A DNA stretch of 22,009 nucleotides from Lachnospira sp900551945 (GCA_048380335.1 DBFCCI010000068.1:1-22009); one strand, 5' to 3'; shown: positions 1-8,634, numbered from the stretch's first letter. Made by a program: numbers and translations. Notes: generated by a model from the sequence alone, not told the origin.

Positions 1-96
1 GATATTTTGCTTGTAGTATTGGTCAAGTTTCGCAAGAGATTAGATTATTGAAAAATATATCTAAAATCAAGGGTAATGGTAACGAACGCTGTGTAT

Positions 97-122
97 CCAC
101 ACACCTAAAGGTATGTGGTTTT
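97..122 (+). terminator. Probable intrinsic terminator of an upstream plus-strand unit
   Basis: CCACACACC (97-105) pairs with GGTATGTGG (110-118) with one mismatch around a TAAA loop, and TTTT follows at once. This is the usual layout of a rho-independent terminator for a transcript entering from outside the window. The T-tract is short, so efficiency may be modest. Confidence 0.55.
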
Positions 123-147
123 GCAGCTGTTAATATATAAAATTTTT

Positions 148-248
148 GATATGGCTGTCATAATAAGAAAATTTTATATAAAATATAGATATTTAGTTAG
201 TGGATAATTCTATATTTTTATGGATTTTTTTAATTTGACAGCCATATC
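148..248. repeat. Nested inverted repeat, 101 bp
   Basis: GATATGGCTGTCA (148-160) is repeated perfectly as its reverse complement at 236-248. Inside it, AAAATATAGA (180-189) pairs perfectly with TCTATATTTT (209-218) around a 19-nt loop. The AT-rich spacers between the two stems also pair in part, so the whole could fold as one long imperfect hairpin. No coding frame or long T-tract accounts for it. It may be a miniature mobile element or a structured transcript end. Confidence 0.6.
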
Positions 249-378
249 TTATATTTACAAAAACAATGAGTAAAGGCTTGTGTTTGCACAATACTTGACG
301 ATTGTATTGTTGTGTGATTTGAGAAATTAGCAGAATAGGTTCCTCATATTTTATATTATTAGTGTTTGATTGATATAA

Positions 379-1413
379 TTAATTATTTATGTAGTCTTGC
401 ATACCGCTTGAATATATTATATCACCATCTGCCATTACAAATACGGCTTCTGTGTTTTCTAGTGTTTCTATTAGCTCTAGTCCTTTTTCAAGTCCTAGTA
501 CGAAGCAGGTCGTGCTTAGGCAATCACCGTCTATTGATTGGTCGGATATGATTGTTACTTGTGTTAATCCGTTGTTATAAGGATATCCTGTTGTTGGGTT
601 TAAAATGTGGTGGTAGAAGTTACTATCTTCATTAAAGTATCTTTCGTATGTACCAGAAGATACGGCAGATTTATTGTTTAATTTTACTGTCATTAAGGTT
701 TCTTCGCTTTGTGTAAATGGTTTCTTAATTCCTATATTAAAAGAAGCATTATTTTTTTTACCACCTACGCAAAGTACATTTCCACCTAAATTAATAACCG
801 CATTATTTATATTTTTTTCAATAAGAAAATCTTTTAAACGGTCGGCAATATACCCTTTTGCAATTGCACCGAGGTCTATTATAAATCCTTCTGGCATACT
901 AATAGTGTAATCGTCTGAGTCATCATTTACAGGGGTAAGAGCTATTTTTGTATAATCTATGTAATTTAGGGCGTTTGATATATCAGTAGCATTAGGAACT
1001 TTTGGATTATCTGCTGTGAAGTTCCAAAGGCTTGATACACTTCCTATAGTGATGTCGAAAGCTCCATCAGATAAATCTCCCATTTCAATTCCCTTTTGAA
1101 TAAGCTCTGCCAATTCTTTTGGTATTCTATTTGTTTCACGATTGTTTACTTTATAGAGTATGCTGTCTGTTAAAGTTCTTGAAAACATAAGCTCATATTT
1201 GTCACATAAGTTAAGACATTCGTTTAAAGTATCTTTTGTGGAGTTGCTTGTGTAACCGGAAATGGCAACGTAAGTATTAAGCTTAAAGCCTGCTACAGTA
1301 ACAGGGTCATTTATTACTGTAACTGGCATTTCACATGCTGAAAGTAAAGAACTTGAAATTATTAGAATAAGTGAAAATATAGCAGTTAAGTATTTTAAAT
1401 TTCTTTTCTTCAT
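379..1413 (-). CDS. apbE: FAD:protein FMN transferase (ApbE), lipoprotein
   Basis: ApbE-family enzymes move FMN from FAD onto a Ser/Thr of extracytoplasmic redox proteins, using Mg2+. The 344-residue product starts with a lipoprotein signal: a basic start, a hydrophobic run and a lipobox LLSAC with Cys27, so it should be anchored outside the membrane. Family motifs are visible in order: DLGAIAKGYIADRL at about 180-193, INLGGN at about 207-212, SGTYERYF at about 253-260, HHILNPTTGYP at about 268-278, and a late DGDCLSTT stretch (295-302) where metal ligands normally lie. Length is normal for the family. The ATG has AGAAAGG upstream at good spacing. It stands alone on the minus strand, and no FMN-binding target domain is visible in the window, so its substrate protein must be encoded elsewhere. 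Confidence 0.95.
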   Translation of the reverse strand: MKKRNLKYLTAIFSLILIISSSLLSACEMPVTVINDPVTVAGFKLNTYVAISGYTSNSTKDTLNECLNLCDKYELMFSRTLTDSILYKVNNRETNRIPKELAELIQKGIEMGDLSDGAFDITIGSVSSLWNFTADNPKVPNATDISNALNYIDYTKIALTPVNDDSDDYTISMPEGFIIDLGAIAKGYIADRLKDFLIEKNINNAVINLGGNVLCVGGKKNNASFNIGIKKPFTQSEETLMTVKLNNKSAVSSGTYERYFNEDSNFYHHILNPTTGYPYNNGLTQVTIISDQSIDGDCLSTTCFVLGLEKGLELIETLENTEAVFVMADGDIIYSSGMQDYINN

Positions 1414-1909
1414 AAATTGTAGCCTTTCTATTTTAAGATTGTTTTTATTTTAACGATAATAAATAAGTGATGTATAAATATTATTAGAAAAAATCAACTT
1501 ACTTACAGTAGTTAAGATTGTATTATCATATCATATATTTGATTATAATATAATAGTATTATAGCCTTGAAAATATATTTAACAGCTCTTTGCAATGAGA
1601 ATTTTTTGTTTTACATAATAGTGATATATGGTTTAAATTTTTAGACTGATATAAAAAATATATATTAAAATTATGTGGTTTTAGATTGTAGTAACTTTTG
1701 AAATAAGATAATATAATACTTATTATTAATAGATTATGGTGGATTTTAATAATAACTTTAGTATAAATATAGTGAAAAAAATGTGAAATACCTTTTATTT
1801 TTATTGTCTTTATGATATAACAATATAGTCGTTCAATAAGAAAGATTGTTAGTTTGTAATATTTAGCAAAGGTATTTCAACACATATTTGCTTAGAAATG
1901 AGGTTTATA
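1414..1909. other. Divergent intergenic region between apbE and the foldase gene
   Basis: About 480 bp of very AT-rich sequence must hold the promoters of both divergent genes. I see only weak candidates. The best is an extended -10-like TGATATAAC at 1813-1821 facing the foldase gene, without a good -35. No hairpin, riboswitch or small gene could be supported. Confidence 0.4.
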
Positions 1910-3097
1910 ATGAGAAAAAAAGTATTAGGAATAATTATGGCAGCTTCAATGGTTGCTTCGCTTACAGCTTGTGGTGGGTCTAATAACAACAGTACAGATG
2001 CTACAAATGCAACAGCATCATCAAACACAACGGTTAATCAGGAGATTACAGCAGACCAGTATGCAGATACAATTAAGGGTAATGCAGAAACTTACAAGAC
2101 TTATATATCATTACCAGAATATAAGGGATTATCAGTAACGGTTGACAGTGAGCAGGCACAGGTTTCAGAAAATGATGTTACAGATTATATTGATAATCTT
2201 ATTTCACAGTATGGTACAACTGAAACTGTAACAGAAGGTGTTACAGCTAGTGGAGATGTTATTTCTCTTGATTATAGCGGACTTTTAGATGGTACAGCAT
2301 TTTCTGGTGGAACAGCTACAGATGTAACATATACAATTGGTTCTGGAAAGTTTATTGATGACCTTGATAAAGGACTTGTAGGTCTTACAGTAGGTCAAGA
2401 ATATGATATTCCATGTAAGTTCCCAGATGACTATTCTTCATCAGACCTTGCAGGTAAAGATGTTATCTTTAAGGTTACAGTTAATAGTATAAAGAAGACT
2501 ACATTACCAGAATTAACAGATGAATGGGTTGCTTCTAATGCTTCAAGTCTTAATGTAGAAGCTACAACAGTTGATGGTCTTAAGAGCTATGTAAAGGATT
2601 ATCTTGAAACACAGGCTAAGACTAATTATGATAGCAGTAAGTATCAGGCAGCATGGAAAGTTATTTCAGATGGTATAACAAATAATAATGGTTATCCAGA
2701 AGATGAACTTAACTCACTTATAGATACACTTAAGTCAAATATACAGTCTGAATATAATCAGTATGGTTCATACTATGGAATTTCAGATTATGCTACATAC
2801 TTATCACAGGTTTATGGTTTTGAGTCAGAAGACGCATTTAATGATTATGCAAAGGAATATGCACAGTCTTATCTTTTAGAGAAGATGGCAATTACAATTA
2901 TTGCAGAAAATGAAAATATAACAGTTACAGCAGATGATATTAATGATATGGGAGCTCAGTTAGCTTCTTACTATGGTTATACAGATTATCAGGAAATTCT
3001 TGATAGTTACGGAAATCAAATGAACTCAGAAGTTGGTTATGAAGTTCTTTATCAGAAGGTTCAAGACTTTATTAATGCAAATACATCTGTAGGTTAA
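1910..3097 (+). CDS. Trigger-factor-like peptidyl-prolyl isomerase lipoprotein
   Basis: The product (395 residues) looks like a secreted relative of trigger factor, so I infer a foldase that helps exported proteins fold outside the membrane. It has a lipoprotein signal with lipobox LTAC (Cys21), then a Ser/Thr/Asn-rich linker. An FKBP-type domain follows at about 113-200 (GDVISLDYSGLLDG, FIDDLDKGLVGLTVGQ, a typical DLAGKDVIFKVTVNSI end). The helical C-terminal part (about 205-395) resembles the trigger factor C-domain. The ribosome-binding N-terminal domain of cytosolic trigger factor is missing, as expected for an exported form. I chose the ATG at 1910 because TGAGG lies 6 nt upstream; an in-frame ATG 12 nt earlier lacks such a site. 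It is transcribed alone and ends at a strong terminator. Confidence 0.88.
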   Translation: MRKKVLGIIMAASMVASLTACGGSNNNSTDATNATASSNTTVNQEITADQYADTIKGNAETYKTYISLPEYKGLSVTVDSEQAQVSENDVTDYIDNLISQYGTTETVTEGVTASGDVISLDYSGLLDGTAFSGGTATDVTYTIGSGKFIDDLDKGLVGLTVGQEYDIPCKFPDDYSSSDLAGKDVIFKVTVNSIKKTTLPELTDEWVASNASSLNVEATTVDGLKSYVKDYLETQAKTNYDSSKYQAAWKVISDGITNNNGYPEDELNSLIDTLKSNIQSEYNQYGSYYGISDYATYLSQVYGFESEDAFNDYAKEYAQSYLLEKMAITIIAENENITVTADDINDMGAQLASYYGYTDYQEILDSYGNQMNSEVGYEVLYQKVQDFINANTSVG

Positions 3098-3216
3098 TTT
3101 AAAATTATTAAATAATAAAAGTGGATTAAGAGTATCCATTTAACTTAAAAAAGTTCTCAACTTTTGTCTATGCGAGCAAAGTGTAATAAGCAGAGAATTG
3201 TATAAGTATAGAAATA

Positions 3217-3271
3217 AGATAAGCCTTATTTATATTGCGGTTAGAAAGCAATGTAGATAAGGCTTATTTTT
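3217..3271 (+). terminator. Strong intrinsic terminator after the foldase gene
   Basis: A 20-bp stem (3219-3238 with 3248-3267) contains ATAAGCCTTAT on the left and ATAAGGCTTAT on the right. It has two G:U-type exceptions and a 9-nt loop, and runs into a T-tract at 3267-3271. It closes the foldase unit about 120 bp after its stop codon. Confidence 0.9.
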
Positions 3272-3311
3272 GTATTGTATTTGATAAAATAATTCCAATG
3301 GTACAAATGTA

Positions 3312-3320
3312 TGATATAAT
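3312..3320 (+). promoter_or_regulatory. Extended -10 promoter candidate for the SulP gene
   Basis: TGATATAAT is a perfect extended -10 element, downstream of the foldase terminator and about 100 bp before the SulP start. No good -35 lies 17 bp upstream, which is tolerated for extended -10 promoters. It would leave a 5' leader of about 90 nt. Confidence 0.5.
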
Positions 3321-3417
3321 GAAAATCACGTTTTATAAAAACTTAATTAATTTTAAGAAAAATTTATAAGCGAAATACTTTACACATTACACATTGCGAA
3401 AGGAAAAGAAAAAGGAA

Positions 3418-5061
3418 ATGAATCAGTTTGTACCAAAACTATTCGATTGCATAAAGACATATTCAAAAGAACAGTGCATTAAAGATATCGTATCTGGTAT
3501 TATTGTAGCTATTATTGCACTTCCATTGTCAATTGCACTCGCACTTGCTTCGGGCGTAGGGCCAGAGCAGGGAATTTATACTGCTATATTTGCAGGCTTT
3601 GTTATATCATTTTTAGGCGGAAGTCGTGTGCAGATAGCAGGGCCAACAGCCGCATTTGCAACGATTGTTGCAGGAATTGTAGCAGAAAATGGTATGCAGG
3701 GGCTTGTTCTTGCAACTATTATGGCAGGAATTATACTTATAATTATGGGTTTTTTAAAGTTTGGAAATCTTATAAAATTTATCCCATATACAATTACAAC
3801 AGGCTTTACAGCAGGTATTGCTGTTACAATAGCTATTGGTCAGATAAAAGATTTTTTAGGGCTTACATTTTCAACATCACCTATTGAAACTCTTGAAAAG
3901 GCAAAAGAATGTATTAATTCAATCAATACATTTAACTGGCAGGCACTTGTAGTAGGCGTTGTTGCACTTGCTATTTTAATATTAGTGCCTAAGTTTAATC
4001 AGGTTGTTCCACCATCACTTATAGCAGTTATAGTGTCAATTCTTATGGTTAAATTAATCGGAATGGACGTTAAAACTATAGGTGATTTATATACTATTTC
4101 AAATAAAGTTCCAGGAATTACAATTCCATCACTTGACTTTGGACTTATAACAAAGCTTCTTCCAGACGCATTTACAATTGCTATACTTGCAGGGATAGAG
4201 TCACTTCTTTCTTGTGTAGTATCAGATGGTATGATTGGAAGCAGACATAAGCCTAATATGGAGCTTATAGCACAGGGAGCAGGTAATTTTGTGTCAGCAT
4301 TATTTGGCGGAATACCAGCAACAGGAGCGATTGCAAGAACTGCGGCAAATGTTAAAAATGGCGGTCGTACACCAATAGCGGGTATGGTTCATTCTATAAC
4401 ACTTCTTCTTATACTTGTTGTGTTAATGCCTTATGCAGCTTGGATACCAATGCCAGCGATTGCAGCAATTTTATTTATGGTAGCTTACAATATGTGCGGT
4501 TGGAGAGAATTTGTATCACTTTGCAAATCTTCGCCAAAGAGTGATATATTGGTGCTTGTAGTAACATTTGTGCTTACAGTAGTATTTGACCTTGTTGTAG
4601 CTATTGAAGTTGGAGTTGTACTTGCCGCTTTATTATTCCTTATGAGAATGGCTAATGTAACAGAAGTTAAGAGTTGGAAATACATAGGGGAAAATATTGA
4701 TGAAGAAAATGACCCAGAAAGTATTAAGTTAAAGGTCGTTCCAAAGCATACACTTGTATATGAAGTAATTGGTCCTATGTTTTTTGCGGCAGCAGATAAA
4801 TTTATGGAGATATCAGCAGAAACGGGTATAAGAGTTGTAATTATAAGAATGAGAGGAGTGCCAGCAATGGACGTTACAGCGCTTCGTTCACTTCAAATGA
4901 TTTATGATAGATGTCAGCAAAAAGGAATAACACTTCTTTTATCACACGTTCAAGAACAGCCAAAAGCAATGATGGAAAAGGCTGGTTTTGCTAAGAAGGT
5001 TGGAGAAGAAAATTTCTGTAAAAATATAGACGCAGCATTACAAAGAGCAGAAAGCTTATAA
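3418..5061 (+). CDS. SulP-family anion transporter with STAS domain
   Basis: SulP (SLC26) proteins are membrane transporters or channels for anions such as sulfate, bicarbonate or, in some branches, molybdate. The N-terminal two thirds form a series of hydrophobic segments with family motifs: ALPLSIALALASGVGPEQG, then VQIAGPTAAF, then a GSRHKPNMELIAQGAGN loop followed by FGGIPATGAIARTAANV. A cytoplasmic STAS domain follows at about 440-547, with PMFFAAADKF and MDVTALRSL; a Thr stands where many STAS domains have the regulatory Ser. From the ATG the product is 547 residues, a usual length. A TTG 24 nt upstream is also in frame, and neither start has an ideally spaced ribosome site, so the start is uncertain. 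The substrate cannot be read from the sequence. A role in bringing in molybdate for the downstream hydroxylase is conceivable but unsupported. Confidence 0.93.
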   Translation: MNQFVPKLFDCIKTYSKEQCIKDIVSGIIVAIIALPLSIALALASGVGPEQGIYTAIFAGFVISFLGGSRVQIAGPTAAFATIVAGIVAENGMQGLVLATIMAGIILIIMGFLKFGNLIKFIPYTITTGFTAGIAVTIAIGQIKDFLGLTFSTSPIETLEKAKECINSINTFNWQALVVGVVALAILILVPKFNQVVPPSLIAVIVSILMVKLIGMDVKTIGDLYTISNKVPGITIPSLDFGLITKLLPDAFTIAILAGIESLLSCVVSDGMIGSRHKPNMELIAQGAGNFVSALFGGIPATGAIARTAANVKNGGRTPIAGMVHSITLLLILVVLMPYAAWIPMPAIAAILFMVAYNMCGWREFVSLCKSSPKSDILVLVVTFVLTVVFDLVVAIEVGVVLAALLFLMRMANVTEVKSWKYIGENIDEENDPESIKLKVVPKHTLVYEVIGPMFFAAADKFMEISAETGIRVVIIRMRGVPAMDVTALRSLQMIYDRCQQKGITLLLSHVQEQPKAMMEKAGFAKKVGEENFCKNIDAALQRAESL

Positions 5062-5065
5062 TACT

Positions 5066-5155
5066 AAAGTCCCTTGCAATTGCAAGAGCTGACCACAAAA
5101 GTTAGTCTAAATAACGCATGTAGGTTAGTTCAAAGTAATGTGTAAGGGGCTTTTT
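5066..5155 (+). terminator. Long structured terminator after sulP with a competing hairpin
   Basis: AAAGTCCCTTGCA (5066-5078) pairs along 13 positions, including two G:U pairs, with TGTAAGGGGCTTT (5141-5153), followed by T residues. Inside, GCTGACC (5088-5094) pairs with GGTTAGT (5123-5129). The left outer arm also overlaps a perfect palindrome, CTTGCAATTGCAAG (5073-5086), whose own hairpin would exclude the terminator stem. It probably ends the sulP transcript; a switching role is only a possibility. Confidence 0.7.
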
Positions 5156-5199
5156 ATTTGATATTATTAAAAAAATATAAAAAAATTCTCAATAACTAC

Positions 5200-5228
5200 T
5201 TGATTTTTTGATAATCATAAAAGATAAT
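5200..5228 (+). promoter_or_regulatory. Sigma-A-type promoter candidate for the purine permease
   Basis: TTGATT (5200-5205) and GATAAT (5223-5228) are separated by 17 bp. Transcription would begin near 5235, about 33 nt before the permease ATG, with the GGAGG ribosome site inside the leader. This placement, just past the sulP terminator, supports a separate unit. Confidence 0.5.
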
Positions 5229-5267
5229 GAACCTGTAAAAAATACATTAGAACTAATGGAGGAACGT

Positions 5268-6671
5268 ATGAAAAAATTTGAACTTTCTTCAGAAGCGTAC
5301 AAGTTTGACGGTAAATTGCCATTAAGTCAGGCAATACCGCTTGGACTTCAACATGTAATGGCAATGTTTGTAGGTAATCTTACACCATTGCTTATTATAA
5401 CAGGTGCGTGTGGAATTGGAGCAGGAAGTGAGTATGAAGCTATTCAAGTATCACTTCTTCAAAATGCAATGATTATTGCAGGTATTGTAACATTAATTCA
5501 GTTATTTGCTATTGGACCTATTGGTGGAAAAGTTCCTGTAATTATGGGAACGAGTTCAGGCTTTATTGGAGTATTTAGTAGTGTTGCTAAAATAATGGGC
5601 GGTGGTTTAATCGGCTATGGAGCTTTGATGGGTGCTTCAATTATAGGTGGTATATTTGAAACGGTGCTTGGTGCATTTTTAAAGCCACTTAGAAGATTTT
5701 TTCCGTCAGTTGTTACGGGTACAGTAGTGTTATCAATCGGATTATCACTTATTTCTGTAGGTGTAAGTTCATTTGGTGGTGGAAGTAGTGCAAAAGATTT
5801 TGGTTCTATGGAAAATCTTTTTCTTGCATTTCTTGTACTTATAGTAATATTGTTTTTTAAGCATTGGACAAAGGGTTATCTTAGTTCATCATCAATCCTT
5901 ATTGGTATTATTGTAGGCTATGTAGCAGCATTTATTATGGGAATGGTATTGCCACATACAGCCGTTACAGCAGATGGTGTTGAGTATACTAAGTCTTGGG
6001 TGCTTAATTGGGATAAAGTGGCAGAGGCTTCTTGGTTTGCTATTCCTGAGCTTCTTCCAGTTAAGCCTGTATTTGATATGAGAGCAATAGCACCGGTTAT
6101 TGTTATGTTTATTGTAACAGCAGTTGAAACAGTTGGTGATATATCGGGTGTAATTGAGGGTGGTATGGATAGAGAAGCCACAGCTAAGGAGTTATCTGGC
6201 GGTGTAATGTGTGATGGTGTTGGTTCAACATTGGCAGCTATATTTGGTGTATTACCTAATACTTCTTTTAGTCAGAATGTTGGACTTGTGGCTATGACAA
6301 AGGTTGTTAATCGTATTGCGTTAGCTTCTGGTGCAGTTTTTCTTATACTTTGTGGACTGTTACCTAAGCTTGGAGCTTTTATTTCTATTATGCCACAGTC
6401 AGTACTTGGTGGTGCGGCAGTTATGATGTTTTCTTCTATTATTGTAAGTGGTATTCAGCTTATTACAAAAGAACCACTTGACGCAAGAAATCTTACTATT
6501 GTTTCTGTTGCGATTGGTGTGGGATATGGAATTGGTGCTAATTCTAGTATTCTTGTACATACGCCTGAATTTGTGAGTCTTATTTTTGGTGGTTCAGGTA
6601 TTGTGCCAGCGGCACTTATGGCAATAGTGTTGAATATTATATTGCCGAAAGAGAAAGAAGCAAAAAGATAG
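5268..6671 (+). CDS. NCS2-family purine (xanthine/urate-type) permease
   Basis: NCS2 (nucleobase-ascorbate) permeases import nucleobases with protons or other cations. The 467-residue product has the family features in order: an early QH pair with His29 in LGLQHVMAMF, AVETVGD with Glu287 in the membrane segment that binds substrate, and the signature QNVGLVAMTK starting at Gln336. In characterised members, Gln at the first motif position goes with xanthine/uric acid transport and Glu with uracil, so a purine is likely. About 12-14 hydrophobic segments are apparent. The ATG at 5268 is preceded by GGAGG at a 5-nt spacing; upstream in-frame TTG and ATG codons lack this. It lies a few genes before a xanthine-dehydrogenase-type enzyme, which fits substrate supply, though two transcription units separate them. 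Confidence 0.92.
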   Translation: MKKFELSSEAYKFDGKLPLSQAIPLGLQHVMAMFVGNLTPLLIITGACGIGAGSEYEAIQVSLLQNAMIIAGIVTLIQLFAIGPIGGKVPVIMGTSSGFIGVFSSVAKIMGGGLIGYGALMGASIIGGIFETVLGAFLKPLRRFFPSVVTGTVVLSIGLSLISVGVSSFGGGSSAKDFGSMENLFLAFLVLIVILFFKHWTKGYLSSSSILIGIIVGYVAAFIMGMVLPHTAVTADGVEYTKSWVLNWDKVAEASWFAIPELLPVKPVFDMRAIAPVIVMFIVTAVETVGDISGVIEGGMDREATAKELSGGVMCDGVGSTLAAIFGVLPNTSFSQNVGLVAMTKVVNRIALASGAVFLILCGLLPKLGAFISIMPQSVLGGAAVMMFSSIIVSGIQLITKEPLDARNLTIVSVAIGVGYGIGANSSILVHTPEFVSLIFGGSGIVPAALMAIVLNIILPKEKEAKR

Positions 6672-6681
6672 TTTATTGGCG

Positions 6682-6903
6682 GATAGAAGCAGTAACAAAA
6701 TTTTATAGTTGATGAATAAAAGCTAAGTAGTTCTAAGTTGTGCTGGTGAGGCAGTAAAGCCTAATGTGACCACAATGAATGCGACATCGTGTCGCTCATT
6801 GTTTGCCCCGACGTCCTGTCGGGGCATCACTGTTTTTTGACAGCACAACTAAGAACTACTTAGCTTCTATCATATACTATAAAATTTTGTTACTGCTTCT
6901 ATC
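6682..6903. repeat. Large palindromic element, copy 1, with internal hairpins
   Basis: The outer arms 6682-6709 and 6876-6903 are perfect 28-bp reverse complements. A second pair of arms, 6720-6745 and 6841-6866, matches over 26 bp with one mismatch. The inner region contains three further hairpins: AGGC/GCCT at 6749-6762; CAATGA and GCGACA pairing with TGTCGC and TCATTG across 6773-6801; and GC-rich GCCCCGAC/GTCGGGGC at 6805-6825. It sits between convergent genes and has no coding frame and no good T-tract on either side. Its core resembles 10841-10910, but its outer arms do not. Confidence 0.9.
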
Positions 6904-7297
6904 TGTTATTTACATTTTGAAAGACCATTGGTTAAAGTGAGTTTAATTTCTATATATATAATAAAATTTCTATAACACTTTTATTGTAAATTACTATTAT
7001 GAGAGAATTAATTGGATTATAAGTCTTGCATTAAATTTTTATTTATTTTGACTATCTTTAATATCAAGCTAAATAAGTTTTAACTATTGATATTTTGAAG
7101 TAATTATACACATTTTATTTGCAATATTAATTATTTTCTTAGCTTTCAGTCCCAACGCAAGCTATGCTTTTCGTTATTAATTTATAAATTGTACTATACA
7201 GCCCACATTTAAGATTATGTTTTTGGCTCATTTTTGTTAGTATATTTTGAAACTTAAAACTGTATTAGTTGAAGTGGGGTAGGGGGTAGATTAGTTT
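6904..7297. other. Intergenic stretch between convergent genes
   Basis: About 390 bp of AT-rich sequence follow the palindrome up to the stop codon of the minus-strand fusion gene. I see no open frame with a ribosome site, no long inverted repeat and no convincing terminator for the minus-strand unit. Confidence 0.5.
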
Positions 7298-8437
7298 TTA
7301 ATGCGTGAAAAGGTTGGTATAGTCTTGGGGGGTGTCTATATCTAGTAATTCTTCTTTTTTTGTAGCAGGCACTAGTATTACTTGGGTTGGATTTTGTTTT
7401 ATTATGTATCCACCACCGCATTTTTGGGGTAGGTGTTTTAGAGCTTGTTCATATTTCATTGGAAATATTACGGGTGAGCCTGGAGTGTCTTTGTAGGCTA
7501 GGCGACAGATTTTGTCTTTGTAGTAGTTAAATGTCATACAAAGAAGCTGCATACTTTGGCTTGATATAAGTGGTTGGTCTGCGGGAAGAAACATTATTCC
7601 ATTCACATCTGATGTTATATTTTCCATTCCCATACGAACGGAGTCATTTCTGTAAGGCATATTGTGAAGTATATAAGGCATACTATTTTTTTCACAAATG
7701 TTAGCAACTTCTTCATGAATAGTAGTTGTAACTGTCTGTGAAAATGGTATATAGCGACTGATATTTATAGCATTTTCAATAAGTGTTATATTTGTATTAG
7801 GAATGTGTGCTAAAAGTTTATTAGTGCCAAAACGCCTTGAAGCTCCAGAAGCCATAATTATACAGGCAATATTTGACAGACAAGTATCTATATCTACAAC
7901 AAGTGTATCTTCTCTTGATGTAATACTATCAAGAAATTCAGTGTGTTGTTTTCTTATAACAGCTATTGTTTTGGTGTTATCAAGAAGTGTGAAAATAGCA
8001 TTTTGAAATTCAATACATCTTGTTTCAAGGTAGCCTAATTCGTCAATAAAAAAGTAAGTTTCATTAGATTTATTAGTTAAAAATTTATTAATTGCAGGAA
8101 TTGCAACTTCAAAAAAGCCATTATCAATAGGCTGCATTTTGTTAGTAACAGTAGTTTGAAGCTTTTCTTTTTGCAAATGTCCTATAATTGCAGATTTTGC
8201 GTTATTTATAAGTGGAGAGCTTATAACAACATTTTCATGTACTTTTTTGCTTATTATATGCGATGTTGTACAAATGGTATTGTTATATTCTTTGTTGTAT
8301 ATAAGTGCAGACAATTTATTAATAAGTGTAGTTTTACCACTTCCTATACTGCCTGTTATTATCAGATGTTTTTTGTTAGATAAATGATATAAATTAAGTA
8401 ATGATTTGGCATTAATATAAGTAGTATTATTATTCAA
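7298..8437 (-). CDS. THEP1-like P-loop NTPase fused to MocA-like molybdopterin nucleotidyltransferase
   Basis: The 379-residue protein has two parts. Residues 24-185 resemble THEP1/NTPase_1 nucleotide hydrolases: Walker A GSIGSGKTT at 29-37, Walker B FFIDELGYLE with Asp132-Glu133, then an AVIR strand. Residues 190-379 are a MobA/MocA-type nucleotidyltransferase: IIMASGASRRFGTNKLL at about 193-209, LPADQPL in the middle, GSPVIFP, and a closing LLDIDTPQDY. MocA makes molybdopterin cytosine dinucleotide for hydroxylases of the xanthine dehydrogenase family, which fits the hydroxylase genes nearby. The role of the NTPase part is unknown. The start is TTG with AAAGGA about 9 nt upstream; no early ATG exists. 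A consensus -35 (TTGACA, minus strand, 8518-8523) lies upstream but its -10 is weak. The ABC ATPase gene on the same strand ends 197 bp upstream. Confidence 0.85.
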   Translation of the reverse strand: MNNNTTYINAKSLLNLYHLSNKKHLIITGSIGSGKTTLINKLSALIYNKEYNNTICTTSHIISKKVHENVVISSPLINNAKSAIIGHLQKEKLQTTVTNKMQPIDNGFFEVAIPAINKFLTNKSNETYFFIDELGYLETRCIEFQNAIFTLLDNTKTIAVIRKQHTEFLDSITSREDTLVVDIDTCLSNIACIIMASGASRRFGTNKLLAHIPNTNITLIENAINISRYIPFSQTVTTTIHEEVANICEKNSMPYILHNMPYRNDSVRMGMENITSDVNGIMFLPADQPLISSQSMQLLCMTFNYYKDKICRLAYKDTPGSPVIFPMKYEQALKHLPQKCGGGYIIKQNPTQVILVPATKKEELLDIDTPQDYTNLFTH

Positions 8438-8634
8438 AATAGATTTCCTTTCAATATTGTATTATTTAAGGTATATTAGTATTTATAATATTTTTCAAAT
8501 ATAAGCTTTACATTTGCTGTCAAGCTATGTACTAAATTTTACTTGCTAAATAAGAATTTAGTAGAAATAATTTCTGATATTTATAGCTATATGGATTGTA
8601 GATGTATTTCAAATTTGCTTTAATATAGATATAA

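Larger units (their letters stand above)
1..378. other. Left-edge non-coding stretch
   Basis: No supportable gene lies here. One frame is open from the window edge to a stop at 138-140, but its translation resembles no family I recognise, so it may be the tail of an upstream gene or chance. The stretch holds a terminator-like hairpin (97-122), a nested palindrome (148-248) and a small 7-bp inverted repeat, ACAATAC at 288-294 and GTATTGT at 304-310. The apbE stop codon is at its right border, on the minus strand. Confidence 0.5.

Noticed and set aside
3..140. Open frame entering from the left edge
   Set aside because: Only 45 codons are visible, the end overlaps the terminator-like hairpin and no family is recognised. 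It could be the tail of a gene, but there is no positive evidence.
5062..5267. Purine (xpt-type) riboswitch upstream of the purine permease
   Set aside because: The conserved core expected for a purine riboswitch is absent, and the structured part lies upstream of the predicted promoter.
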